A stretch of 64,000 nucleotides of DNA from Variovorax sp. OAS795 (lineage in GTDB: Bacteria > Pseudomonadota > Gammaproteobacteria > Burkholderiales > Burkholderiaceae_C): positions 4,030,001-4,094,000 of the forward strand of contig NZ_JBEPOH010000001.1 of assembly GCF_040546685.1 (NCBI RefSeq). The letters run 5' to 3'. The translations under genes and the position numbers were made by a program. This document shows, in pieces, positions 1 through 7,966 of this stretch. Every line of letters starts with the position of its first letter. Within the stretch, counting starts at the first letter, position 1. The notes beneath the pieces are model-generated. The model was not told the origin of the DNA, did no database searches, and worked only from the letters and a program-made list of their open reading frames with translations.

Positions 1-1
1 G

Positions 2-331
2 CAGGCACGCGTGGCGCTGGCCGACGAGGTCGGCGAACTGTTCGGCGCCACGCTTTCGGTCATGCTGATCGGCGAACGTCCGGGCCTCAGCTCGCCCGAC
101 AGCCTGGGCATCTACCTCACCCATTCGCCCCGGCGTGGCCGGCACGATGCCGAGCGCAACTGCATCTCCAACGTGCGCCCCGAAGGCCTGCCCTGCGAAG
201 CCGCCGCGTTCAAGCTGGCGTGGCTGATGCGGGAGGCGCTGCAACGGGGACTGACCGGCGTCGGGCTCAAGGACGAGAGCGATCTCGCGGTGCTCGAGAC
301 GGGCCGGTCGGCGCCTTCCCTGCCAGGGTAG
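2..331 (+). CDS. eutC: Ethanolamine ammonia-lyase small subunit, C-terminal part (cut by window start)
   Basis: The reading frame is open from base 2 and ends at TAG 329-331; the start lies before the window. The visible ~109 residues match the C-terminal half of EutC: the stretch [20 protein letters not shown] followed by ISNVRPEGL and a final KLAWLMREA helix is typical of the family. EutC pairs with the large subunit EutB in the adenosylcobalamin-dependent enzyme that splits ethanolamine into acetaldehyde and ammonia. eutB would be expected just upstream, outside the window. Gene identity is from family recognition; the N-terminal half cannot be checked. Confidence 0.85.
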   Translation, partial: QARVALADEVGELFGATLSVMLIGERPGLSSPDSLGIYLTHSPRRGRHDAERNCISNVRPEGLPCEAAAFKLAWLMREALQRGLTGVGLKDESDLAVLETGRSAPSLPG

Positions 332-365
332 CCGGCTTTTCTTTCATCAAATTAGTCAATAGAAT

Positions 366-388
366 GGTTGTTAACCGGTTTAACAGCC
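366..388. promoter_or_regulatory. Imperfect palindrome upstream of hipB, candidate autoregulatory operator
   Basis: GGTTGTTAA, a 5-nt spacer (CCGGT), then TTAACAGCC: 9-bp arms with one mismatch, directly ahead of the HipB-like start at 398. It is AT-rich within a GC-rich region. HipB proteins repress their own operon by binding palindromes at this position; the assignment of this palindrome is inference. Confidence 0.45.
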
Positions 389-397
389 ATTTTATTG

Positions 398-742
398 ATG
401 CCAAGAAGCGGCAACAGCCTTTCCGCCCTGCCCCAGCAGACCACTGAGCCGTTGAGAAATCTCGGCTTGCGCCTTCGTGCGCACCGCGTTCACCGCGGCT
501 GGACGATCGCCGAGGCTGCCGAACGCCTGCTGTGCTCGCCGACCACCTTGCGATCGCTCGAATCGGGCGGGCCCGGCACCAGCATCGGCTTGCTGGCCCA
601 CGCACTGTGGCTCTTCGGCGAGATCGATTCGCTCGACGCCTTGGCGCCCGCACCCGCGGGCCTTGCGGCCGGACGCCGCGTCCGCAGGTCCGCTGCCCGG
701 CCTGCCGCCGGAGTCATCGCGGAGGACGAACGTGAGTTCTGA
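398..742 (+). CDS. HipB-like XRE-family antitoxin/repressor
   Basis: A protein of ~114 residues with a helix-turn-helix of the XRE/Cro type: an N-terminal helix LRAHRVHRGWT, then IAEAAERLLCSPTTLRSLESG, where the recognition helix is expected. The C-terminal ~45 residues are Ala/Pro/Arg-rich and probably flexible. It overlaps the downstream HipA-like gene by 11 nt, the usual order for hipBA modules in which the DNA-binding antitoxin precedes the kinase toxin. ATG 398 was chosen; a TTG at 368 would lie inside the palindrome at 366-388. The pairing makes antitoxin function likely, but the HTH protein alone would be just a regulator. Confidence 0.7.
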   Translation: MPRSGNSLSALPQQTTEPLRNLGLRLRAHRVHRGWTIAEAAERLLCSPTTLRSLESGGPGTSIGLLAHALWLFGEIDSLDALAPAPAGLAAGRRVRRSAARPAAGVIAEDEREF

Positions 743-1985
743 CGAAGCTCCGGACGAACGCCGCATCTATGTCGGTCTCGCGCGCCACACGGGCGATGAG
801 GTGCAGCCCGCAGGCCTGATGAAGCTCGTTCGCCGCGGCGTTGTGGAGTCGGGCGAGTTCGCCTACGGCCGGCGCTACCTCGAAGATTCCGCGGCCATGC
901 CGCTCAACCCCGGGCACCTGCCGCTGCGCGACGCCGCCTTCGTGCTTGCGCAGCGGCGCATCCGGGACGGCGGCGCCATGCCGCTCACGCTGCGCGACGG
1001 GCTGCCGGACAGCTGGGGCCGCAAGGTGCTCGAGATCCGCCATGGCAGGCCGCTGCCCGATATCGACGCGCTGCTGTTGACCAACGAGGACCGCATCGGC
1101 GCCATGGTCTTCGCCGAATCGCTGCCCATCCGGAGCGAGGAACCGCCCTCGATGCTCTGGTCGCTCGAGGAGCTCGCCGAAGCGTCCCATCGCGTCGAGG
1201 CCGGCATGGAGATCGGACCCGAGATGCACCAGCTCCTGCGGGGCGGCAGCCTGGGCGGCGCGCGCCCCAAGGCGGCGTTTGCGCACGAGGGCCGGCGCTT
1301 CATCGCCAAGTTCTCGTCGCGCGGCGACGACCACGATGTGGAGGTGATCGAGGCGGCGACCCTGTGGATGGCCAGCGCCTGCGGCATTCACGTGCCCGCG
1401 TTCCTGCTGCAGCCGCTGGCCTCCGGCCACGCCTTGCTGGTGGAGCGATTCGACCGGGTCGGCCCCGTCAGCGACGAGCAGCGCCTTCACTATCTCTCGG
1501 CGTCGGCACTGCTCGATGTGCCCTATGACTCCAGCGGCGGCAGCTATGTCGAGCTGGCGCAGCTGCTGCGGCGCATTTCGGGTCAGCCTCAGGAAGACCT
1601 GGCCGAACTGTTCCGCCGCCTGGTGTTCAACCTTGCCGTGGGCAACAGCGACGACCACGTCAAGAACCACGGCGCCTTGCGGCAGGCGGACGGGCGCTGG
1701 CGCCTGGCGCCGGCCTTCGACCTGGTCATGCAGCTGGGCGGCCACATGGGCTACCAGGAGCTCGCCATCTTGCCGGGGCAGCATGCATCGAGCCTCGAAC
1801 TCGCACGCACGGCGGCGCCCCATTTCGGCTTGGCGGCCACAGAGGCGGACGAGATCATCCGCCGCATCGAAGAAACCGTTTCCGTGCAGGCTGCCGCCGG
1901 TGTCGAGGCGGCTGGGGGCAACCGTGCACTCGTGCGCCGGGTTGCGGCCTTCATCGAGCAGCAGTACGAGCGCATCCGTTCCTAG
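732..1985 (+). CDS. HipA-like Ser/Thr kinase toxin
   Basis: 417 residues, starting at GTG 732 behind GGAGG (719-724), rather than at in-frame codons far inside hipB. The fold order fits HipA: N-terminal HipA_N-like domain (about 10-130), a glycine-rich loop GGSLGGARPK (171-180), an ATP-lysine region RFIAKFSS (189-196), the catalytic loop NSDDHVKN (305-312) and a metal-binding LAPAFD (325-330). All catalytic motifs are intact. HipA kinases phosphorylate glutamyl-tRNA synthetase or related targets and induce growth arrest; the target here cannot be read from sequence. The GGARPKA loop is the variant seen in many HipA homologues other than E. coli HipA. It is coupled to the HTH gene upstream. 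Confidence 0.8.
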   Translation: MSSDEAPDERRIYVGLARHTGDEVQPAGLMKLVRRGVVESGEFAYGRRYLEDSAAMPLNPGHLPLRDAAFVLAQRRIRDGGAMPLTLRDGLPDSWGRKVLEIRHGRPLPDIDALLLTNEDRIGAMVFAESLPIRSEEPPSMLWSLEELAEASHRVEAGMEIGPEMHQLLRGGSLGGARPKAAFAHEGRRFIAKFSSRGDDHDVEVIEAATLWMASACGIHVPAFLLQPLASGHALLVERFDRVGPVSDEQRLHYLSASALLDVPYDSSGGSYVELAQLLRRISGQPQEDLAELFRRLVFNLAVGNSDDHVKNHGALRQADGRWRLAPAFDLVMQLGGHMGYQELAILPGQHASSLELARTAAPHFGLAATEADEIIRRIEETVSVQAAAGVEAAGGNRALVRRVAAFIEQQYERIRS

Positions 1986-2104
1986 TCCGGGGCCGGTCCG
2001 GCTTGGCCGCGGCCTGGCATGGCTGATGCGTAGGTCCCTGTCGAAGTGTCACGGGCGTTCTCTACGCTCGGCTTTCCATCAACGTACACAACAACAGGAA
2101 ACCC

Positions 2105-3373
2105 ATGCAACGCCGCCTGCTTCTTCTCACGCCACTTGCTGCCGCGCTCACCGCCACGGGCTGCGCCAGCCTGGCGCCGTCTGCATCCACGACACTATCG
2201 CCCGGCCACTGGGACGCGTTCAACCGGGCACAGATCGAAGGCCTGGTCGCCAGCCTCGGCAAGGCGAGTCCGGGCTACAGCGCCGCGAAGCCGCCTTACG
2301 TGGTCTTCGACTGGGACAACACCAGCGTGTTCCTCGACATCGAGGAAGCCTCGCTGATCTACCAGCTCGAGAACCTGGTGTTCGGCGCCACGCCCGCGCA
2401 GCTCGAGGTGGCGCTACGCAAGAACATCCCGAAGAAGGACTTCCTGCCGGCCTACAACAACGCGGCGGGCAAGGCCGTGAACATCGATCTCCTGGTGCCC
2501 GACATCGTGGCCAGCTACACCTGGCTCTACCAGAACTACAGCGGCCTCAAGGGCAGCCAGCCGTTGGCCGCGGTGAAGCTGAACCCGCACTACATCGCCT
2601 TCACCACCAAGGTGCGTTACCTCTACGAAGCGATCGGCGATACCTTCGACCACGACACGGCCTACCCCTGGGTGACCTACCTCTTTGTCGGCATGACCGA
2701 ACCGCAGGTCCGCAAGCTCACGGCCGAGACGGTGGCGTGGCAGCTGAAGGAACCCGTCGCCAAGGTCAAGTGGACCTCGCCGGCCGCGCTGCCGGGGCAG
2801 GCGGGCGTGGTGTCGGTCAGCTGGAAGAACGGCCTCCGGCTGCAGCCGGAGATGCAGGAGCTGTATGCCGTCTTTCGCAACGCGGGTTTCGACGTGTGGG
2901 TGTGCTCGGCCTCCTTCGTCGACGTGATCAAGGAGATCTCGTCGAACCCCGCGTTCGGCTACGACAACCCGGCCGAGCGCGTGCTGGCCATGGAACTGGA
3001 GCGGGATGCCAACGGCGTGATCCAGCCCGAGTACCGGCGCGGCTACGACCAGACGCAGGGCCCCGGCAAGACCCGGAACATCCAGCGCTTCCTGGTGAGC
3101 AAGTATGGCTACGGCCCCAGCTTCATCGCCGGCGACAGCGAGGGCGACCAGAACATGATGGCCGACTTCGCCGACACGAAGAAGGTGTTGATCGTGAACC
3201 GGCTGCGCGACCCGAAGACCGACATCGGCAGGTTCTCGGCGATGGCGGTGCAGAACTACGGCAAGCCCGACACGCGCTACCTGCTGCAGGGCCGCGACGA
3301 CAACCTCGGCCAGTGGGTGACGTCGCAATTGCATACCCCGCTGGGTGCGGCACAGGGCAAGGCCCTCAAGTAG
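2105..3373 (+). CDS. Lipoprotein HAD-family phosphatase (phosphorylcholine phosphatase-like)
   Basis: 422 residues. The N-terminus is a lipoprotein signal with a relaxed lipobox ATGC, giving the mature Cys at about residue 20, so the enzyme is predicted to be anchored on the periplasmic side. The HAD nucleophile motif DWDNTSVF lies near residue 70, and the late acidic motif IAGDSEGDQNMM near 340 supplies the Mg ligands. Overall layout resembles periplasmic phosphorylcholine phosphatases and other phosphoserine-phosphatase-like HADs. A Shine-Dalgarno AGGA precedes ATG 2105. Substrate is not determinable; the phosphorylcholine assignment is only by resemblance. It seems monocistronic, with the AhpD-like gene 80 nt downstream. 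Confidence 0.6.
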   Translation: MQRRLLLLTPLAAALTATGCASLAPSASTTLSPGHWDAFNRAQIEGLVASLGKASPGYSAAKPPYVVFDWDNTSVFLDIEEASLIYQLENLVFGATPAQLEVALRKNIPKKDFLPAYNNAAGKAVNIDLLVPDIVASYTWLYQNYSGLKGSQPLAAVKLNPHYIAFTTKVRYLYEAIGDTFDHDTAYPWVTYLFVGMTEPQVRKLTAETVAWQLKEPVAKVKWTSPAALPGQAGVVSVSWKNGLRLQPEMQELYAVFRNAGFDVWVCSASFVDVIKEISSNPAFGYDNPAERVLAMELERDANGVIQPEYRRGYDQTQGPGKTRNIQRFLVSKYGYGPSFIAGDSEGDQNMMADFADTKKVLIVNRLRDPKTDIGRFSAMAVQNYGKPDTRYLLQGRDDNLGQWVTSQLHTPLGAAQGKALK

Positions 3374-3453
3374 GCGCAGAAGCCCCGGTGCGGCGCGACG
3401 GGGCGGCGCTTGCCTATGATCGATTCCTGGCAATCCAACCAGGAGACGAAAAA

Positions 3454-4032
3454 ATGGCCGACCGCTACCCTCTTGCCGAACTCGAAGAACTGCCCGAAGA
3501 CATCCGCACCGCCATTCTTGCGGTGCAGGAAAAGGCCGGCTTCGTGCCCAATGTGTTCCTTGCGCTGGCGCGACGCCCGGCCGAGTGGCGCGCCTTCTTC
3601 GCCTACCACGACGCGCTGATGCTCAAGGAGGAAGGCTCGCTCACCAAGGGCGACCGCGAGATGATCGTCACCACCACCAGCGCGGCCAACCAGTGCCTCT
3701 ATTGCGTGGTGGCGCACGGCGCGCTGCTGCGCATCTACGAGAAGAAGCCGCTGGTGGCCGACCAGGTGGCGGTGAACTACCGCAAGGCCGACATCACGCC
3801 GCGCCAGCGCGCGATGCTCGACTTTGCGATGAAGGTCTGCGATCGCTCGCACGAGGTCGAGGACGCGGACTTCGGCGCGCTGCACGCCCACGGCTTCGAC
3901 GACGAGGACATCTGGGACATCGCCGCGATCACCGCCTTCTTCGGCCTCAGCAACCGGCTTGCGAGCTTCAGCGGCATGCAGCCGAACCCCGAGTTCTTCC
4001 TGATGGGACGGTTGCCCCGCGAGAAGAAGTAG
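3454..4032 (+). CDS. AhpD-like peroxidase-related protein (carboxymuconolactone decarboxylase fold)
   Basis: 192 residues with the all-helical CMD/AhpD fold. The redox motif CLYCVVAH, a CxxC followed by His as in AhpD, lies near residues 74-81. It belongs to the group of 'uncharacterised peroxidase-related' proteins. Likely a thiol-dependent peroxidase or disulfide reductase in the cytoplasm, though its electron donor is unknown. ATG 3454 follows AGGAGA at 3441-3446. It faces eptA convergently with only 12 nt between stop codons. Confidence 0.75.
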   Translation: MADRYPLAELEELPEDIRTAILAVQEKAGFVPNVFLALARRPAEWRAFFAYHDALMLKEEGSLTKGDREMIVTTTSAANQCLYCVVAHGALLRIYEKKPLVADQVAVNYRKADITPRQRAMLDFAMKVCDRSHEVEDADFGALHAHGFDDEDIWDIAAITAFFGLSNRLASFSGMQPNPEFFLMGRLPREKK

Positions 4033-4044
4033 CAGGCCGCGCCC

Positions 4045-5796
4045 TCAGGCCTTGTTGCGGCAGGACGCGAGCGCATCCAGGGCTGGCTTGTAGGTGGCGT
4101 TGCCCACGTCCATCAGCCCCAGCACGGTGTGAAAGAGGTTGTCGTGCGTGAGCGGCGTATCGAGCCCCGCTTCCATGCAGGGGCGCGAAAGCTTGCGGCG
4201 CTGGCTCATGCCGTCGCTGAACCAGGTGACCATGGGCACGTGCTTCTGCGCCTCGGGCGCAAAGCTGTAGGGCACGCCGTGCAGGAACAGGCCGTACTCG
4301 CCGAGCGATTCGCCATGGTCGCTCACGTAGAGCAAGGCGGGGTCATAGCGGCCCGACTGCGCCTTGAGCCAGTCGATGGTCCGTGCCAGGAAACGGTCGG
4401 TCTGGGCGATCGAGTTGTCATACACGTTCTGCAGCTCCGCGTGGCCGCACTCGGCCAGCGCGTTGGTCTTGCACTCGGGCAGAAAGCGCTTCACGTCCGG
4501 TGCGGAACGCTTGTAGTAGGCCGGCCCGTGGCTGCCCATCTGGTGCATGACCAGCACCACGCCCTTGGCGCGGCGCTCGGCCGGCAGGGCCGCAATGCGC
4601 TCGTCGAGGCCCTGGAGCATCACGTCGTCCAGGCATTCCTCGCCGTCGCACAGCGCGCTCTTCTGCGCCGGTGAAAGCGAGTCGAACGCGGAGGCGTTGG
4701 GAACGCGCGTGCAGACGTCCTTGCAACCGGCCTGATTGTCGAGCCACAGCACGGCAAGCCCCGCGGCCTGCAGCACGTCGACCAGGTTCTCGTAGTCGTC
4801 CTTGCGCGATTCGTAGCCCTCTTTGCCGAGCGGCGAGAACATGCACGGCACGGAGGCCAGCGTGTTGGTGCCGCATGAATGCACGTCGCGATAGCTCAGC
4901 ACGCCGCGCGCGGCGAGCTCCGGCGTGGTGTCGCGCGCATAGCCGTTCAGGCCGAAGTGGTCGGCCCGGGCCGTCTCGCCCACCACCATGACGAACATCG
5001 GCGGACGCGCCTGGCCCGCGTAGCTCACGCCCAGCGTCGTACCGGCGGTGATCGGAATCAGCTTGCGGCTGCGCTTGAACATCGGCTTGATGAGCACCGA
5101 GCCGGCCGAATACAGGCTGGCCACCGGATTCATCATGTAGCGCAGGTGGATGTTGTTGCGCATCAGCGGCGCCAGCTGCCGGTTCATCGACACCGCGGCG
5201 ACCAGCGCCAGCGCCGCCGCCAGCAAGAGCAGCGCCGCATTGCGCCAGAGCTTGGAGACGAAGCGCATCGGCACGATGCGTGCGCGCCAGAGCGCCAGGC
5301 CCGGCAGCACCGCCACCAGCAGCACATGGAAAGCCATGCGCCAGCTCATGAGGTCGCGCGCCTCGTTCGGGTCGGTCTGCAGCACGTTGGCGATCATGGT
5401 CGGGTCCATGACCACGCGATACTCGAGCATGTAGTGCTGCACGAATGCGGCGAGAAGCACCACCGCGAACCACAGCGGCTTCATCCAGCGCGACCAGGCG
5501 GTGAAGGACAGCAGCGCGACGGTGGCGCACACCATGAGCACCCCCATGGCGGCGATGGTGGGCAGGTAGGTGCTGGGGGCGCCGCCGATGCGCGCGAGCT
5601 CGTTCCACAGGGGCCAGTTGGCGGCCACGGCCAGGTAGACGGCCAGCCAGACGACGAGCTTTTGCGCGGAACGCGGCCGCGCGAGCCATAGATCGAAGCG
5701 CACCCAGAGAGCACGCGCAGGCGCCAGGTGAGACGACCCGGCACCCGCCGGCCCGATGCGCCGCACGGGGGCGGGTTCGATTCGCGAAAAAGACAT
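4045..5796 (-). CDS. eptA: Lipid A phosphoethanolamine transferase, EptA/MCR family
   Basis: 583 residues: about five N-terminal membrane segments (roughly residues 45-205), then a periplasmic alkaline-phosphatase-like domain. Conserved elements are VVGETARADH (Zn ligand Glu274), SCGTNTLASVPCMFS with the expected nucleophile Thr312 and the flanking cysteine pair 308/318, and VSDHGES with Asp493/His494. This family moves phosphoethanolamine from phosphatidylethanolamine to lipid A phosphates on the inner-membrane outer face, lowering negative charge and polymyxin binding. All catalytic residues are present, so it should be active. It has its own upstream repeat element at 5841-5857 and lies downstream of two PAP2 genes and a PmrAB-like system. 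Confidence 0.88.
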   Translation of the reverse strand: MSFSRIEPAPVRRIGPAGAGSSHLAPARALWVRFDLWLARPRSAQKLVVWLAVYLAVAANWPLWNELARIGGAPSTYLPTIAAMGVLMVCATVALLSFTAWSRWMKPLWFAVVLLAAFVQHYMLEYRVVMDPTMIANVLQTDPNEARDLMSWRMAFHVLLVAVLPGLALWRARIVPMRFVSKLWRNAALLLLAAALALVAAVSMNRQLAPLMRNNIHLRYMMNPVASLYSAGSVLIKPMFKRSRKLIPITAGTTLGVSYAGQARPPMFVMVVGETARADHFGLNGYARDTTPELAARGVLSYRDVHSCGTNTLASVPCMFSPLGKEGYESRKDDYENLVDVLQAAGLAVLWLDNQAGCKDVCTRVPNASAFDSLSPAQKSALCDGEECLDDVMLQGLDERIAALPAERRAKGVVLVMHQMGSHGPAYYKRSAPDVKRFLPECKTNALAECGHAELQNVYDNSIAQTDRFLARTIDWLKAQSGRYDPALLYVSDHGESLGEYGLFLHGVPYSFAPEAQKHVPMVTWFSDGMSQRRKLSRPCMEAGLDTPLTHDNLFHTVLGLMDVGNATYKPALDALASCRNKA

Positions 5797-5840
5797 CCGT
5801 CAACTGTAGGAAGCGCAACTGAAGGAAGCCTGAATTGCGC

Positions 5841-5857
5841 GTTCAGCCGGCGTTCAG
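5841..5857 (-). promoter_or_regulatory. PmrA-box-like direct repeat upstream of eptA
   Basis: Read on the minus strand: CTGAAC, 5 nt (GCCGG), CTGAAC. The element ends 44 nt before the eptA start and its upstream edge overlaps the stop codon of the PAP2 gene. The hexamer-N5-hexamer layout, 11-bp period, is the architecture of PmrA boxes (YTTAAK-N5-YTTAAK), with CTGAAC in place of the enterobacterial hexamer. The same hexamer occurs three times near the two-component operon. Confidence 0.6.
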
Positions 5858-6423
5858 GCTCGTGCCCTCCTGGCCCGCAGCCTGGGCCGCATGTAGGCCC
5901 TGAGCGCCAGGTTCAGCGGCCGGCTGACGCGGCGCTCCACGGCGATCGACACCAGGGCGCCGAGCATGGCGCCGACCACCACGTCGAACGGGAAGTGCAG
6001 CCCCAGGAAGATGCGGCTCCATCCGACCACCGCGGCCAGCACCAGCGCCGCGCGCATGGGCGCGCGCCAGGGCAGGCACCAGAGCGAGAACGCCGCCGCG
6101 TAGGTGCAGGCGGCATGCAGGCTGGGAAAGCCCGGCCGTGCGCCCTGCGGGGCCCACTGGATCCCCAACCCGTAGAACGCGGGCCGATGGAACGGCATGA
6201 CCGAGCGAAACACGTTCACGAAGAGCCAGACGGCAAGCACGCTCACCAGCGCGGTGAAACACGCATAGCGCAGGCGGCGGTCGACGAGTGCGCCAAGGAG
6301 AATGGCCGCAGCCAGCAGGCCCGGCAGCACTTCGGAGGCAAAGCGCGCGAAATGAATGCTCCACGCCGGCGCCGAGGCGCTGGCGTTGATCAGTTCGAAC
6401 AGCGCGGCATCAAGGGCCTGCAT
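5854..6423 (-). CDS. PAP2-family membrane phosphatase (undecaprenyl-diphosphatase-like)
   Basis: 189 residues from ATG 6423, overlapping the upstream PAP2 gene by 14 nt. The three-part PAP2 signature is visible: a basic/RP block at FRSVMPFHRPAF, GFPSLHAACTYAAA (the PSGH-type motif as PSLH), and SRIFLGLHFPFDVVVG (SR-x5-H-x3-D). Several hydrophobic segments make it an integral inner-membrane protein. Members hydrolyse phosphate or diphosphate from lipid carriers or lipid A on the periplasmic side. Its place between a second PAP2 gene and eptA suggests dephosphorylation or phosphate recycling linked to lipid A or undecaprenyl phosphate; the exact lipid is inferred. Confidence 0.78.
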   Translation of the reverse strand: MQALDAALFELINASASAPAWSIHFARFASEVLPGLLAAAILLGALVDRRLRYACFTALVSVLAVWLFVNVFRSVMPFHRPAFYGLGIQWAPQGARPGFPSLHAACTYAAAFSLWCLPWRAPMRAALVLAAVVGWSRIFLGLHFPFDVVVGAMLGALVSIAVERRVSRPLNLALRAYMRPRLRARRARA

Positions 6424-7135
6424 GCTGGACGGCGGGCTGGGCCGGCGGCAAATGGGAAACCCGGGGTGCGGCGGCCAGGTCGATGGCAAAGCCCACCACC
6501 CAGCAGATCCACGCCGTCCACAGCGTGTGGCTCATGTAGTGCGCACCCCGCAGCTGCTGCGAGAGCCCCAGCGCCAGGCCGGCGGCCAGTGCCACGCCGA
6601 GCCACACGAGCGCCGCGCGCGGCGCCACCCGGCGCAGCACGAAATAGCCGCCCACGTAGGCAAAGGCGGCGGAGGCATGGCCGGCCGGGAAGCACCCGCC
6701 CGGGCCGCCGTCATACACCTTCCACGCCCAGTGCGACACGTGGCTGGCCACGCCGCCGAACTCCTTGAGGTCCCACGGGCAGCTCGTGTGGCTCGCATGC
6801 TTGAGCACGCTGACCGCGATGACCGACAGCAGCACGGTGCAGGCCAGCTGCGCCCGCGCGCGAACCGGCAGCCGGCGCAGGATGCCCAGTGGCCAGCGGA
6901 TGCCCGCGAACAGCGCGATGACGAGCAGCCAGCTCAGGTTCTTGGCGCTTTCATGCATCACATGGACCAGGAAAGGGTTCTCGCGCCAGGGGAATCCCAC
7001 GGGCGTGCCCGCGAGGCGCGCCAGGGCGAGGTCGCCGCCGGTGGCGTCCCATCCCAGCAGGAGCAGCAAGGCCGAAAGAGTCAGCACTCCGAGGCGAAGA
7101 TTCGAGACAGCCGGCAGATTCGGGACACGCGTCAT
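6410..7135 (-). CDS. PAP2-family membrane phosphatase, second copy (LpxE/lipid-phosphatase-like)
   Basis: 241 residues, with about six membrane segments. PAP2 elements: KHASHTSCPWDL (basic motif with HTSCPW in place of the usual RP), CFPAGHASAAF (PSGH variant) and GAHYMSHTLWTAW (the His motif; the terminal acidic residue is replaced). This motif set is seen in PAP2 proteins next to eptA and PmrAB-type regulators in other proteobacteria. Probable role: removal of a phosphate from lipid A or another lipid in the inner membrane. It is the first gene of the leftward group and is divergent from the response regulator, with the CTGAA repeats between them. Confidence 0.75.
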   Translation of the reverse strand: MTRVPNLPAVSNLRLGVLTLSALLLLLGWDATGGDLALARLAGTPVGFPWRENPFLVHVMHESAKNLSWLLVIALFAGIRWPLGILRRLPVRARAQLACTVLLSVIAVSVLKHASHTSCPWDLKEFGGVASHVSHWAWKVYDGGPGGCFPAGHASAAFAYVGGYFVLRRVAPRAALVWLGVALAAGLALGLSQQLRGAHYMSHTLWTAWICWVVGFAIDLAAAPRVSHLPPAQPAVQHAGP

Positions 7136-7193
7136 GGGCAGGAAACAGGCAGGAAAAGCAAATCCGGGAACTCCGCAAGCCTACGTTCCCGGT

Positions 7194-7221
7194 CTGAACC
7201 GAGCCTGAAGCGGCCCTGAAC
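7194..7221 (+). promoter_or_regulatory. Triple CTGAA direct repeat (PmrA-box-like) in the divergent PAP2/response-regulator gap
   Basis: CTGAAC (7194), CTGAAG (7205) and CTGAAC (7216) are separated by exactly 5 nt each, so they recur every 11 bp on one DNA face. OmpR/PmrA-class regulators bind head-to-tail hexamers at this spacing. It lies 59 nt from the PAP2 start (leftward) and 71 nt from the regulator start (rightward), so it could serve both. Confidence 0.6.
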
Positions 7222-7291
7222 GACAGCTGACCCCCCTGCCCATGCGGCGCGCGGCGCTAGACTCGGTTTTTTGCAAGAAAGAAGACCTCGC

Positions 7292-7966
7292 GTGCGCATA
7301 TTGCTCGTCGAAGATGACAGTGCGTTGGCAGACGCCGTCTGCAGCTACCTGCTGGCGAAGGCCTTCGTGGTCGATGTGGCGTCCAGCCTGGCCGAAGCCC
7401 GGGGTGCGCTGCATTCGGTCCAATATGCCGCCGTGCTGCTCGACCTGCACTTGGGCGACGGCGACGGCCTGTCGCTGCTGCCGCAGGTGCGCGCACTGCG
7501 AGAGCCTCCCATCGTCATCGTGCTGACCGCGCGCGACCAGGTGACCGACCGCATCCGCGGACTCGATGCCGGCGCCGACGACTACCTCATCAAGCCCTAC
7601 GACCCGGCCGAACTGCTGGCACGGCTGCGCGCGGTCGAGCGGCGGCGAAGCGCCGGCACGGCGCCGGTGCTGCAGCTCGGCACGCTGGAGATCGACCTCG
7701 CGCAGGACCGCGTGCGCAAGGACGGCAACCCGGTCGTCCTCACCCAGAAGGAATGGGCGCTGCTGCGTGTCATGGCCACGCGGCCCGAACGGATCCACAC
7801 CCGCGAGAACCTGGCCGACGCGCTCTACGGCTTCGGCGACGAAGCCGACAGCAACACGCTCGAGGTGTTCATCAGCCGGCTGCGGCGCAAGCTGGGCAAG
7901 AGCCATATCCAGACACTGCGCGGCCTCGGCTATCGCCTGTCCACTTCGGCCGACGACGACGAATGA
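7292..7966 (+). CDS. OmpR-family response regulator, PmrA/BasR-like
   Basis: 224 residues from GTG 7292 (VRILLVEDD). Receiver domain: acidic pocket EDD, phospho-acceptor Asp in LLDLHLGDGDG, switch Thr in VLTARD, Lys in LIKPYDP. C-terminal winged helix begins near residue 125 with recognition motif ADSNTLEVFISRLRRKLG and the wing LRGLGYRL. Its stop overlaps the kinase start (ATGA at 7963-7966). A TTG at 7271 could add seven residues but lacks a ribosome site. Context with eptA and two PAP2 genes suggests control of lipid A charge in response to cationic peptides, metal or pH; the signal is inferred only from the context. Confidence 0.82.
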   Translation: MRILLVEDDSALADAVCSYLLAKAFVVDVASSLAEARGALHSVQYAAVLLDLHLGDGDGLSLLPQVRALREPPIVIVLTARDQVTDRIRGLDAGADDYLIKPYDPAELLARLRAVERRRSAGTAPVLQLGTLEIDLAQDRVRKDGNPVVLTQKEWALLRVMATRPERIHTRENLADALYGFGDEADSNTLEVFISRLRRKLGKSHIQTLRGLGYRLSTSADDDE

